From positions 212,527,504 to 212,591,503 of the forward strand of contig CM054113.1 in NCBI GenBank assembly GCA_028673005.1: a stretch of DNA of 64,000 bases, written 5' to 3'. This DNA is from Tanypteryx hageni. Its lineage: Eukaryota; Arthropoda; Insecta; Odonata; Petaluridae. The number at the start of each line of letters is the position of its first letter. Position 1 is the stretch's first letter. Below are positions 10,146-20,600 of this stretch, piece by piece. The translations under genes and the position numbers were made by a program. The notes under the pieces were generated by a model. The model ran no database searches. It was not told where the DNA came from and worked only from the letters and a program-made list of their open reading frames with translations.

Positions 10146-12560
10146 AAATGTATTTATTTGTTGTAAGGCATTGTAACTAAATGGTTTGTCACCCTATCGA
10201 AAATTGACTATTCTTTTTCCCTTTGCTCTTCGTTTGTTGTTGCTTTTATCATTTTTATTCGTCTTCGCGGTTCTTTCTTTGTTCTAATTTGTTTGTTCAT
10301 CATTTTGCCACTCTATCCCGACGTTTGATTCTTCTTTTCTGTTCGTTCTTCGTGTATTATATTTTTTGACGTTTCTCAAAATTTCCCGCAGTGGGCTCTC
10401 TATTAGTGTATGATAACATATGCAAGGACTTCTTTGCTACTACGGGGAAGTACTGTTTTAGAATAATGTAAGTATGCTGGGATATTTATTTTACACTCTG
10501 AACGGCGGGGTTGAGGCTACGTAGATCCTTCTTCCACCTAACCGTAGACAATTTACGAATAAAAGTGACCAAACAAGATTGAAAAAGATATGCATATAAG
10601 TTGGTCTTTCCTTACAAGACCGTTTCCTCGCTGATAGGACAGTTGGAATTTGTGTTTAAATTTAAAAGATTAGTGTTAGGAAAAGTAATAAAGTGGAGAT
10701 ATTAATGAGGATATAGATTAAGAGAAATGGACTAAGTATGTTTGTTAATGACGAAGAAATTTGTACAATGATTGTTGGAATTATTTAAATTATCAGTGGA
10801 GCCTATATTACTAGGAAGAAAATTACAAAGTTTTCAGACAGAGGCAGTGAATGTAAATTCCGCATTAAAATAAGTACTTAGGAGGCGCCTAAGTGTTCAC
10901 TGAATGAATTGAGTTTAGGAAACGGAATTTACTTTGGAGGTACTGCGGAGATGAAAAGGTGATGGGATTTGCAAAATTGAGTTAAAAATTCGTTAATAAT
11001 AAAAATGAGAAAGGTGATTTGTTTATAGTTGCCTTAAGGCAAATTTTATCAATAACTGAATTATCCAATATTCAATCAACAATAATCAACATATTTATAG
11101 TTTAAATATTGATGATGTGTCGTCATCTCGGCTACATGCACTTTTTTCAATAAGTAGTAAAAGAATAATAATAGTGTCGTATCCTCGCGTCTTGCTTGAA
11201 TTGCGCTCCCTTTTATTGAACTTGACTGAATTAGAACCACACAAAGTCGAATTCCATTGGCCACTGTTACCGTGCCGATGGTAGGGGATGATCTAAGTAC
11301 GCGAGTTAATAATTGATGAAAATCATATTAATTACAAGGTATTTATTTAAATAAATCATCTTAAACATTTTCAGTCTGTTAAGAAAGAGTTTAGACAAAC
11401 TTCACATCAAGATATAAAATTTAAAAATACACAAATTGTCCAAGTTCTTTAAAAAATATCTTTGCATGCTATTAATTCTAAACAGTGTATATACAATAGT
11501 TGTGCCTAGGAATGTTTTGAAACATTTAAAGATGTCAAAAATGGCTATTATCACTAAAAACCCTTTTTTTGTAAATATTTACATTTCATCACTTGATAAG
11601 GGTTTCGCCACAAAAAAAAGACAGGAACATTTAGGAACGTAAACAAATACATAGGGAAACAATCCGTAAGAAGAATAAAAAAAAAGAATGCAACAACTGC
11701 GCGCTCATGACACGAGCTGCCACGCAGTTCAAGTCTTTTGTCTGGTCGTATTTAATTTGTTCCGCGAACAATGTTAAACAACGAACAGCTTTCGTCCAAT
11801 ATACCAAGCAAAATGCGTCGGGGAGGGCATGGCAACTTTAATAAACAAGCATGATAACCCACAGCTCAACGTTTTAGTGCAATAGCAAACACGAATCTTC
11901 GTATGAAGGATGATATGATATGATTATTTTCAATGAGAAATGCTTTTGTTGATGGAAGATCGAAAGAATATGGCGATCGATTTTTTCCAACCCCGATGAC
12001 CTTGAACGTCACTTACAGGTTAATTTTAATTTTTGCTCTAATTTTAAATTTGATAATAAGCCTTTTTCGGACCTATCACAACCGTTTTCTTCATTGGATC
12101 ACTCCTAATCGTGCTCCAAAAAAGCCTTGTTTTAAATTGGAGCGACCCAATTTAAGATATCTTTCCGCGATGTGCTAATCAGGCCAATAAATATAACTTT
12201 TGAAAATAATGGCATTTTACAGTAATCACTCTGTGATTACTTGCAAGATATCATAGAATCTCGATCGAGAAACGCGTATTTCCACCAGAATGAACGATCG
12301 TATAAAAAATCCATCCGTGGCAAAGATTTGTTTTTGTCCATTTTTTTAAACGTTAAAAAAAACAAACACGTCCATCACAAAATATTTTTTGTTAAACAAT
12401 ACCGTGAACTCGTATATAATTAGAGAAACGAATGGAACCACCACACTAACAACAAAAAAACACGGCGCAACAATGTCGAAATCTTAACTCCGGGAAACAA
12501 AAAAAAGATCCGATCAAAAATCGCGTGGTTCAGTTCCTTCCCTTCGTGTTCTCTTTTACA
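10146..12560. other. Gene-free stretch
   Basis: Ordinary AT-rich intergenic sequence. Open frames are at most about 80 codons and none shows a recognisable domain, signal peptide or transposon motif. The right part may be downstream of, or in the 3' UTR of, the acidic-protein gene that ends at 12987 on the minus strand. Confidence 0.5.
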
Positions 12561-12699
12561 TCATCTTAAATAAAAGCCGTCTTTTTCCCCTTTCCAAAAA
12601 TAAAAACATGGCGAACGAGGAGGAAGAAGCAAAACGGAGAGAAGGAAAATCGGGGGAGGGGAGCGGGATGGTGTGGTGCTGGGGGAGAGGGGGAAGTGA

Positions 12700-12855
12700 G
12701 AGTGGAGGAGGGAGGCGTGAGGGTGGGGGAGGGGGCGTGAGGGTGGGGAAGGGGGCGTGAGGGAGGGGGAGGAGGCGTGAGGGTGGGGGAGGAGGCGTGA
12801 GGGTGGGGGAGGAGGCTTGAGGGTGGGGGAAGAGGCGCGAGGGTGCGGGAGGGGG
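12700..12855. repeat. 20-bp GC-rich minisatellite
   Basis: About seven tandem units of roughly GGAGGCGTGAGGGTGGGGGA, with a period of 20 bp, ending in a run of G. It lies 130-290 bases past the stop codon of the acidic-protein gene, so it is probably in that gene's 3' UTR. Pro/Ser-rich minus-strand frames across it are composition artefacts. Confidence 0.88.
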
Positions 12856-12986
12856 GGGGGGTGAGGAGGACCGTTTCACGGGCCCTGGGAATCTGAGCGA
12901 GTGTCATCCGCCAGCGCCGCAAGGATCCTCTGGGTCCTCGGCAGCACGGGCAAGCTCAGCTGAGTCCGCGGCGAGGGCGCCGCTAG

Positions 12987-15900
12987 TCATTGCGATACCG
13001 CTGGGATTCCGTTGCGATGCGTCTCCGCGTGTCGTCCGTCCGCCGGTCCGGCCGCCGCCCCCCTTCCTCCGGCCGTCAGGAACACGGGCACCATCGGCTT
13101 GGGTGCCTCCGTCATCGTCGTGACCACCCTCACCCTCTGGGTTTCCTCCTCCGCCGCCGGAGTCGTCGACGGCGACGGTTGGTCGATGGTCAGCTTGGTC
13201 TCTTCCTCCGCCGTCGAAGCGTCGTCTCCCTCCTCCTCTTCCCTTTGACCTTCTTCGGCGTCTCCCAACGGCACGCTGACGTAAGGACCCGATTTCAGGT
13301 CCCCGTTGTACGAGAACGGAGGCGACTGACGGTCTCCGTCCAGGAGGGACCTTTCTATGTCCTTCATCTCCTTCATCTTGGTCCCCTCTTGGCCGTCGTC
13401 GACGTCTTTCTCCCCGTCCGAACCCTTCCTCTTCCCTGCCGCCGAACCCTTCTTCCCCCTGAAGTACACGTATCCCAGCACCCCGATGAACACACCAACC
13501 ACCAGTCCGAGCGCCACCCACGTAATGAACGACTCGGAACCCTTTTCCGTGCTTCCTTCCGCTTCCGCCTCTCCATCCGACGATGGTTCCTCCGGCTGGA
13601 CCTTGACTCCGGGCATCGCGGCGGCAACCATCATCTTGCCCCTCCGGACCGGCCTCTGCGTCGCCGCCTCCTCGCCTTCCGTGACCGCCGGAAGAGTCCG
13701 GTAGGCCTCCGTGGACGTCGTCTGGGGCTTTTCCTCCTCTGGCTCGTTCAAGATGCCCTTGTATATCCTCCCCGGAAGCTCGGCCAGCAGTCCCGGGAGC
13801 TTAGGGATCAGCCTCAGCCCGAATGGGTCTTCCTCGCTCTCCGTCTTGGATTTCGTCTCCGTTTTGTTCTCCTCGCTGCTGTCGAAATCGTACCATTTGA
13901 TGCCTCCCTCCGAATAGCCCTCGCCGCTGCTATCTCCGCTCTCCTCTCCCTCCGCGTAGCTTCCCTCTTCCTCTTCTCCGCTTGTTTCCTCCTCCTGTCC
14001 CGGTGCTATTATGCCTTCCTCTTCCTTCTCTCCTTCGCTTTCTGCATTTTCTTCGTCATCTTTGCCATCGTCTTTGTCTTCGTGGCTCCTCCCTCCTGCT
14101 TTTCCACTCTCCTCTTCGGATCCTTCCTCCTTCGCTCCCTCTCCTTTGCTCCTTTCTCCTTCGTCCACCGGTGCGAAATGCCGGACGAAAGGCACAAATT
14201 TCACCCCTTCTCCGCTCCCTTCGCCGGAGTCGCCGCTCCCTTCCTTGCCCTCCACTCCCGCGGGAATCAGCTCGTCGCCGTCTTCGTCCATTTCTCCCTC
14301 TCCTTCTTCTTTCTCCCCTCCCTTCCCTCCTTCCTCATCGCTTCCTTCTTCCTCGCTCTTTCCGCCTCCGGAAGCCTCGTCTTCTCCTCCGCTCTCCTCT
14401 TCTTCTCCTTTCTCCTCTCCTTCGTGTTTTTCCTCTGCTTCGCTTCCGTCCGTCTCTCCCTCTTCCCTCTCCTCTTCGCTCCAAGTTTTAGCGAGCGTTC
14501 CATCCCCGCCGTGCGCGGCGTTTTCGTCGCTCTCTCCTTCTCCTTTCATCCCTTCCTCCTTTTCGGTTTTATTCGCTTCCTCTTTTTCCCCTTTTCCCTC
14601 TTTCTCTTCTCCGTCTTCCTCGCTCTCGTCCAAAACGTTGAAAACTCGCTTGTTTTCGTGGACTTCCCCTAGCCATCCCGCGGCCAAATCGTGTCCGCTT
14701 CCCTCTTCTTCGCTTTCTTCGTCTGTTTCCTCTCCGCTGTGTGCCGCGGCCTCTTCGCTCTCTCCTTCATCCTTGTCTTCTTCCTCTTCTTCACTCTTTC
14801 CCGTGGCGTCTTCGATCCCCACGCCGACCCTTCCTTCCTCCGGACTTTCCGTCGATTCTGTTCCCTCTTCGCCGTCTCCCATTCCCTCCGAGCCTATCTC
14901 GTGTTCTTCTTCGCTCGCGTGTTTTCTTTCCTCTCCTTCTTCGTCGCTTTCTCCAGATTTTTCCTCGTCCTCGTGCCCCGATTTCGCCGCGAACGATATT
15001 GGCCAAATTCCCGGATGTTCTTCTCCGCTTCCTTCTTCATCTTCCTCTTCGTGGCTCGTCCCCTCCTTCTCCCCTTCGACCTCCCCATTCTCTTCCGCTC
15101 CTTTGTCTTTGTCGTTTTCCTCTTCTGTCTCTCCTTCGTCCTCTTTGCTTTCGTCTTCGCCGCCAATTTCCTCCTCCTCTTCGCCCTTTCCTACTCCAGA
15201 GACATCCTTCTCTCCGTGTTCCTCTTCGCCCTCCGAGGTCAGCAGGTCGACACCGACGCCCGAATGTCGCTCCTCTTCGCTGTGCCCTTCCGCCTCTTCT
15301 TCCGAGGGGTCGTCCTCTTCGTGCCCCATTGCGGGAGAGCCTCCCGCCGCCTCCCCGCTGTCTCCCTCGGAGTCATCCTCTTCCTCGCCGTCCAATACTC
15401 CGTCTACTTCGTTCACTTTCTCCTCTCTATCGTGACTTTCCTCTTCCTCTGCTCCGTGACTGTTTTCTCCTTCCTCCTCGCTCGCTCCGTCTTCTCCTCC
15501 GCTCTCCTTCGCTTCCTCCACTCCCTCTTCCTTCTTCCCTCCTTCACTCGCTGCTTTCTTCCTCTCCTCTCCCACGTCTATGAAGTTTTCCAGGTTGTCC
15601 TCTTCCTCCCCGTTACCTCCTTCTTTCTCGCCTTCTCCCGAATTCGTCCCCTCTTCGCCTCCATCTTGCTTCTCCTCTGTTTCTTCCTCTGTTTTGTCCG
15701 CCTCTTCCCCTGTTTTGTCCACTTCTTCCACTGTTTTGTCCTCTCCCTCTGTTTCGTCCGCCTCTTCCCCTGTTTTGTCTTCTTCCTCTGTTTTGTTCTC
15801 TTCTTCCTCTGTATTGTCCTCTTCTTCCTTTGTCTTGTCCCCTTCCTCTCCCTCAGCCGATTTATCTTCTTCCTTCTCTTCCCCTGCTATCAGTGATTTT

Positions 15901-17615
15901 CCCTCTTCCACTTTTCCCTCCACTTCCTCGTCGGTTTTATCGACGTGTTCCTCTTCTTCGTCCGTTCCGTTCGCATCTTTCTCTTCTTCCTCTGTTTTCT
16001 CCGCTCCTTCCTCCTCTTCCTCTGTTTTATCTGCTTCCTCCTCTGCTTTGTTCGCATCTTCCTCTTCTGTTTCATCCGCTTCATCCTCTGGTTTCTTCAC
16101 TTCTTCCTCCGTTTTATCTGCTTCTTCCTCTTCTTCCTCTGTTTTATTCACTTCTTCCTCTTCTTCTGTTTTATCCAATACCTCCTTCTCCTCTGTTTTA
16201 TTCGGTGCTTCCTCTTCCTCTGTTTTATTCAATTCTTCCTCTTCCTCTGTGTTATTCACTTCTTCCTCTGTTTTGTCCTCTCCCTCTGTTTCGTCCGCCT
16301 CTTCCCCTGTTTTGTCTTCTTCCTCTGTTTTGTTCTCTTCTTCCTCTGTATTGTCCTCTTCTTCCTTTGTCTTGTCCCCTTCCTCTCCCTCAGCCGATTT
16401 ATCTTCTTCCTTCTCTTCCCCTGCTATCAGTGATTTTCCCTCTTCCACTTTTCCCTCCACTTCCTCGTCGGTTTTATCGACGTGTTCCTCTTCTTCGTCC
16501 GTTCCGTTCGCATCTTTCTCTTCTTCCTCTGTTTTCTCCGCTCCTTCCTCCTCTTCCTCTGTTTTATCTGCTTCCTCCTCTGCTTTGTTCGCATCTTCCT
16601 CTTCTGTTTCATCCGCTTCATCCTCTGGTTTCTTCACTTCTTCCTCCGTTTTATCTGCTTCTTCCTCTTCTTCCTCTGTTTTATTCACTTCTTCCTCTTC
16701 TTCTGTTTTATCCAATACCTCCTTCTCCTCTGTTTTATTCGGTGCTTCCTCTTCCTCTGTTTTATTCAATTCTTCCTCTTCCTCTGTGTTATCCACTTCT
16801 TCCTCTTCCTCTGATTTTTCAACTTCTTTCTCCTCTTCCTCCTCTGTTTTGTTCACTTCCTCTGTTTCATTTGCTTCTTCCTCCTCTCCTCCTCCCCGAG
16901 CTTCATTCGCGCTCTCTTCATCCTCTGTTTTATCCACTCTCTCCTCTTCCTCCGTTTTATTTTCTCCTTCGCTTTTTTCCTCGTCTTCCGCTACGTTTTC
17001 TTCTTCCTCCTCGCTTCCACCTTCCTTACTTTCTTCCGAGTCATAATCATCATATGTGTTGTAATACGAATCGTAGTCCTCCTCCCCCTCTCCCGAATCC
17101 TTCAACCCTTCACCGTCTCCTTTTTCCCCTTCTTTCTCTCCGTCCGCCTTCGCCTCCTCGGAGGTGTCTCCCTCTTCCGCGCTCTCCTTCGTGTCGCTCT
17201 CGTCATAGCTGTCGTAGTCGTATGCGGAGGCCTCGTCCGCCTGCATCTTCTCCTCGCTCTCGGCCCTCGTTCCCGCACCCGATTTGTCCCCGTCCTGGAC
17301 TTGGTCGTCCTTCCGCCGTACCTTCACGGCAGGGGGCGAGCCAATCGTCCCGTTTCTGCCGCACTCCCTCACTCCCGCTCCCTCTCCGACCCCTTCCGAC
17401 CCGCACCCCTTCCGTTCCGTCGGATCCTGCTCGCGACCTCCGGTGACCCCCTCGCTTCCAGGGGGAGCGGCGGGTTTTTCGACGCTCTCGGGCGACAGCG
17501 CGGCTCCCTCGCTCAGGTGGGGAAGCAGAAGCAGGAGCAGCAGGCTGCAAGCGGCGATGCGCGCCTTCGAACGCAGCGCGCGGGATACCGGATGCCTTGC
17601 GAGTGCTGCTGCCAT
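12987..17615 (-). CDS. Highly acidic type I membrane protein, candidate proteoglycan core
   Basis: 1542 residues. I start it at ATG 17615 because a strong splice acceptor (TTTTTCTTCCCCGTAG) ends at 17638, leaving a 22-base leader; the frame's 45-codon upstream extension would be intronic. Residues 1-37 look like a signal peptide (core SLLLLLLL). Only two luminal cysteines are obvious near the N-terminus (71, 85). Residues ~130-192 hold acidic Tyr clusters (AYDYDSYDES, DYDSYYNTYDDYDS), plausible tyrosine-sulfation sites. Residues ~200-700 are Glu-rich with recurring NKTEEEE/DKTEEEE; NKT is an N-glycosylation sequon. Further on, at least four Ser-Gly clusters in acidic context precede aromatic islands such as HPGIWPISF and VKFVPFVRHF, as at glycosaminoglycan attachment sites. 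A membrane span lies at ~1363-1385 and a ~156-residue cytoplasmic tail follows. I do not recognise the family. An acidic Ca2+-binding or mucin-like role is an alternative. Confidence 0.85.
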   Translation of the reverse strand: MAAALARHPVSRALRSKARIAACSLLLLLLLPHLSEGAALSPESVEKPAAPPGSEGVTGGREQDPTERKGCGSEGVGEGAGVRECGRNGTIGSPPAVKVRRKDDQVQDGDKSGAGTRAESEEKMQADEASAYDYDSYDESDTKESAEEGDTSEEAKADGEKEGEKGDGEGLKDSGEGEEDYDSYYNTYDDYDSEESKEGGSEEEEENVAEDEEKSEGENKTEEEERVDKTEDEESANEARGGGEEEEANETEEVNKTEEEEEKEVEKSEEEEEVDNTEEEEELNKTEEEEAPNKTEEKEVLDKTEEEEEVNKTEEEEEEADKTEEEVKKPEDEADETEEEDANKAEEEADKTEEEEEGAEKTEEEEKDANGTDEEEEHVDKTDEEVEGKVEEGKSLIAGEEKEEDKSAEGEEGDKTKEEEDNTEEEENKTEEEDKTGEEADETEGEDKTEEEVNNTEEEEELNKTEEEEAPNKTEEKEVLDKTEEEEEVNKTEEEEEEADKTEEEVKKPEDEADETEEEDANKAEEEADKTEEEEEGAEKTEEEEKDANGTDEEEEHVDKTDEEVEGKVEEGKSLIAGEEKEEDKSAEGEEGDKTKEEEDNTEEEENKTEEEDKTGEEADETEGEDKTVEEVDKTGEEADKTEEETEEKQDGGEEGTNSGEGEKEGGNGEEEDNLENFIDVGEERKKAASEGGKKEEGVEEAKESGGEDGASEEEGENSHGAEEEESHDREEKVNEVDGVLDGEEEDDSEGDSGEAAGGSPAMGHEEDDPSEEEAEGHSEEERHSGVGVDLLTSEGEEEHGEKDVSGVGKGEEEEEIGGEDESKEDEGETEEENDKDKGAEENGEVEGEKEGTSHEEEDEEGSGEEHPGIWPISFAAKSGHEDEEKSGESDEEGEERKHASEEEHEIGSEGMGDGEEGTESTESPEEGRVGVGIEDATGKSEEEEEDKDEGESEEAAAHSGEETDEESEEEGSGHDLAAGWLGEVHENKRVFNVLDESEEDGEEKEGKGEKEEANKTEKEEGMKGEGESDENAAHGGDGTLAKTWSEEEREEGETDGSEAEEKHEGEEKGEEEESGGEDEASGGGKSEEEGSDEEGGKGGEKEEGEGEMDEDGDELIPAGVEGKEGSGDSGEGSGEGVKFVPFVRHFAPVDEGERSKGEGAKEEGSEEESGKAGGRSHEDKDDGKDDEENAESEGEKEEEGIIAPGQEEETSGEEEEGSYAEGEESGDSSGEGYSEGGIKWYDFDSSEENKTETKSKTESEEDPFGLRLIPKLPGLLAELPGRIYKGILNEPEEEKPQTTSTEAYRTLPAVTEGEEAATQRPVRRGKMMVAAAMPGVKVQPEEPSSDGEAEAEGSTEKGSESFITWVALGLVVGVFIGVLGYVYFRGKKGSAAGKRKGSDGEKDVDDGQEGTKMKEMKDIERSLLDGDRQSPPFSYNGDLKSGPYVSVPLGDAEEGQREEEEGDDASTAEEETKLTIDQPSPSTTPAAEEETQRVRVVTTMTEAPKPMVPVFLTAGGRGAAAGPADGRHAETHRNGIPAVSQ
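13461..13529 (-). other. Membrane-span segment of the acidic protein
   Basis: Encodes FITWVALGLVVGVFIGVLGY and the next few residues, followed by FRGKKG, a positive-inside stop-transfer. It separates an ectodomain of over 1300 residues from a cytoplasmic tail with PPFSYN and GPYVSVPLG, possible tyrosine-based motifs. This is the most diagnostic non-low-complexity part of the gene. Confidence 0.85.
15721..16257 (-). repeat. 537-bp tandem duplication, copy 1
   Basis: In-frame tandem duplication inside the acidic-protein gene, with a period of 537 bp or 179 codons. By reading alignment it differs from the next copy at only about two bases (15730 and 16256). It encodes roughly residues 454-632 of the acidic protein. 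Such identity in a low-complexity coding region implies a recent event, or an assembly duplication. Confidence 0.9.
16258..16794 (-). repeat. 537-bp tandem duplication, copy 2
   Basis: The partner of 15721-16257, encoding roughly residues 275-453. Because the unit is a multiple of three, the reading frame is kept. Both copies contain the landmark KSLIAGEEKEEDKSAEGEE and the same run of NKT/DKT-E repeats. Confidence 0.9.
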
Positions 17616-17638
17616 CTCTCGCGAATGTGTGGAAAGTC
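17616..17638 (-). promoter_or_regulatory. 3' splice acceptor and short leader before the acidic-protein ATG
   Basis: On the minus strand a long pyrimidine tract (CCCCCTTTTTCTTCCCCGTAG) ends in AG at 17638, followed by 22 bases and the ATG at 17615. This is a textbook acceptor. It implies a 5' leader exon further upstream (higher coordinates) that I cannot locate. Confidence 0.7.
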
Positions 17639-20600
17639 TACGGGGAAGAAAAAGGGGGAGCATTAGATGAAGCAACGCGCGGTCGATTGAAAATTGTCGG
17701 TATTTGCATACAAACTTTTCTACCGAGATTCGATCACAATTATTAATCACGAAAATGATGGATACATTTTAAAATGACTTTTAACCCGAATTTAACTACA
17801 AAAAAGCCATTTATTCGTGATTAAAATATTTATTTGGAATACATTAGTGTGTATTGCTTCGAAAATATTACCATATAACTAGATATTATTTTTCCGCATG
17901 CAATTGCTATCTCTCATAAATTAATAAAACTTCATCTGCATTCTTTGTATAATATTATAAAGGATGCCCATAGAAATACATACACGTACTTCTACATAAA
18001 AACCTGCCTGATATGGTTATTATGGGTGTTTTAAAATTTGCATCGACAACGGTTGATTCGATTCCCACATACTCGGCGAAACCCTATGAAGGTTTAACAT
18101 CATCATCTATCATACGAGAATAGGTTGAATTCAAGGAACTTTTACTTTCTCCATTGAATTAACACGTAAATAATATAGGATATTCTTCGTTTGCTTGTTA
18201 AAATAAGTCAGAATGGACATAAGAGCATGTAACCTGAACATATATGCATTAATAAGGACGAAGTTTATTTCTCCAGTTCATGAAACTTAATTTAGGTAAA
18301 CACAACCAAATCAGTACCATACAAGACCTATCTCTCTATTTCCTCGTAACCATCTCCTTCTTTTAATGAATCAAGAATTCTTAAGCGACTTCCAAATTAG
18401 CCTGAAATTAATTTTAAATTAAATTTATGCGCAGACTCCCGTGTCGTTGCTAAGAGTATAATAAGTAGGCTTGGTAGTTTTCGACGTTTATCTTTGTTAA
18501 AATCGACGTTTTTTTAATCGGCGACGAATATCTACATTTATTTTAATATAATTTATTAGCCTTGGTAGTTTTCTAAGTTTATATTTCTTAAAAAGCGATC
18601 ACTAATATCGTTTATTTTTCCTAAAAACCGAGGACGAATATCAATGCATATTTTAATACATTTTATCGATTTCTATCAATAAAAATGACATAAATTGAAT
18701 TTTTCTAATAAAATTTTGCTGAAACTTTTTAAGACTTCTCGCATGCCATAGTTTTTGTTGCCATCTAAACTTTGGTGACTGTGTTGTTGTTGGCTTCGCC
18801 CACCAACCCGGAACAGCTAATTTTGTCCGAATAAATCACAAGTAAATTTTGCTCGTTAAATCGCGCCTCTTATTCACGAAATCGAGACCATTCAATAACA
18901 AAATTAATTTTACGTTAATATAATCTAACACTAAATACATATATGAATATTTTGAAGAAAAGATCTTATCTTGTTGTATGACAAACGATGATGAGTGTAC
19001 AAAAAAGTCCAGAGTACGAACATTCAACGATGCTACAACATTGCAAGAGAAAATAAGCATGGGACTCTCTCACTCGGAGAATCAATTGTGGGTATGGCTA
19101 CCAAAAAAATAAATTTTATGAGTTTGTAAAAATACTGTAGGGCAGGGCTCCAGAAATATACTCATAGTAGTAGATTTTTAACCTAGCCAACCACGAAATG
19201 AGTTAAGGGTGAGTGGGTTTCGTCAAGCGGTGAGTAGGATTTAGTTATACTTTCGAGATCTGCTATAGGGATATTTGATGATCAGTATTAATTCAGGTTA
19301 CGAAAATATTCCTTTTCGAATCTTGAAGGTTGTTGGCAGAAGTAATAGGACTTTTAAGTAAATTGAGTATGGAGGCTGATCATATCGTGTAAGCGACTAA
19401 AGGCGTGTAGATGTGGTCGTGATTAAAGACAGTGCAATAAACCGATCATATTGTTTTGTCCCGTACCCGTATTAGATAAGACATAAGGGATCTTAGAAAG
19501 GGTATGGAATACCGAATGGAGTGTAAATGTCTGTTATGACCGATGCTGATTTTCTCTTTTGATTTGGACGTTTGGCGATAAAATATATTAAATTTGAGTT
19601 TGATAAAGCAAATTTAAAAATCATGACGAAGAATTTCATAGAAAATATAGTAGTGAAAAATCCACACTTATCGACGACAATTTATTTTCTCCGATTTGGA
19701 AATTTTTACGAATTCGATATTTATCGACACTTATCGATTTAAATCGAATCCTACCAAGCCAAGACATTTTTAAAATTTCCGATATATTAAATTTATTTTC
19801 CGAAACTTCTTTACGTTTTGCGTGGCATTCTATGCCGTCAAAATTAAGCTTAAATAATCAGGAATGCCGAAAATTTTTAATGTGATAAAATTTTGCAGTA
19901 CTTGTGAGAGTGTGACTTATGAACCCCGCGTGATAGCTCTCGATAGGAAACAAATTTTCTATGAATTTCATTGGATCCGAGATTAACTCCAACAATAATC
20001 ACTAAGACGCGAACCTACGATGAAAAAGAGACTCGTAAAAGTTAACACGCAAATTCATATAAATATAAATAAATAAATAAATAAATATAAATTCCAATTA
20101 TGGTAATAAAACATTTAATATTGAAATTTTAACCCTAAAACTTAATTTAGACTTGATTTTTAGTTATATGATACCCCAGAATCTCTTTGTCACTTCCGAT
20201 TTAAACGGATTTGAACGCTAATCCAATGCGCCCCGCCATGTAGTGAAGGCTTTCCACCCGTCCTAAATCAACACTTTCCGTATTCCACAAAGTAATTCAT
20301 CGAAGTTTTTCAAACTATTCTTTGCATGGATACTATCTTTCGCAACCGGTTTTCTTTCTATAATAAACTCATGTGGCTGCGTGCTTTTTATCTTCCTCGA
20401 TCCAGCGAAATATGTACTTTGTATGGCTTAATCAACGTTACGTGCTCGCGCTTGTGTGATAATGGGTTGTAATGGAAGAATTTCTTCTGCGGTTGTCGCC
20501 AGAAAATCAGTCATTTACGATTTATATTTTTCCGACAATGACCTAAGTTTCTCACTGCGAACATAAGATAGTGTAGGCCAAAATTTCATCCGTCATTAGA

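Noticed and set aside
9827..10180. Frames of ~100 codons on both strands in the purine-rich tract
   Set aside because: Composition artefacts of GAGA/GGAA repeats, with no domain or start context.
12556..13521. Pro/Ser-rich and Gly/Arg-rich minus-strand frames near the end of the acidic-protein gene
   Set aside because: They arise from the 20-bp minisatellite and from alternative frames of the GC-rich tail of the real gene.
14011..17446. Long plus-strand frames (up to 560 codons) opposite the acidic-protein gene
   Set aside because: They are Ser/Pro/Leu/Phe-rich mirrors of the Glu-rich minus strand. Several overlapping plus frames are open at once because GAG/GAA repeats contain few stops in antisense. 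Only the minus strand shows signal peptide, membrane span and splice acceptor.
17616..17750. N-terminal 45-codon extension of the acidic protein
   Set aside because: A strong splice acceptor ends at 17638 inside the extension and a signal peptide begins at the ATG at 17615, so the extension is most likely intron.
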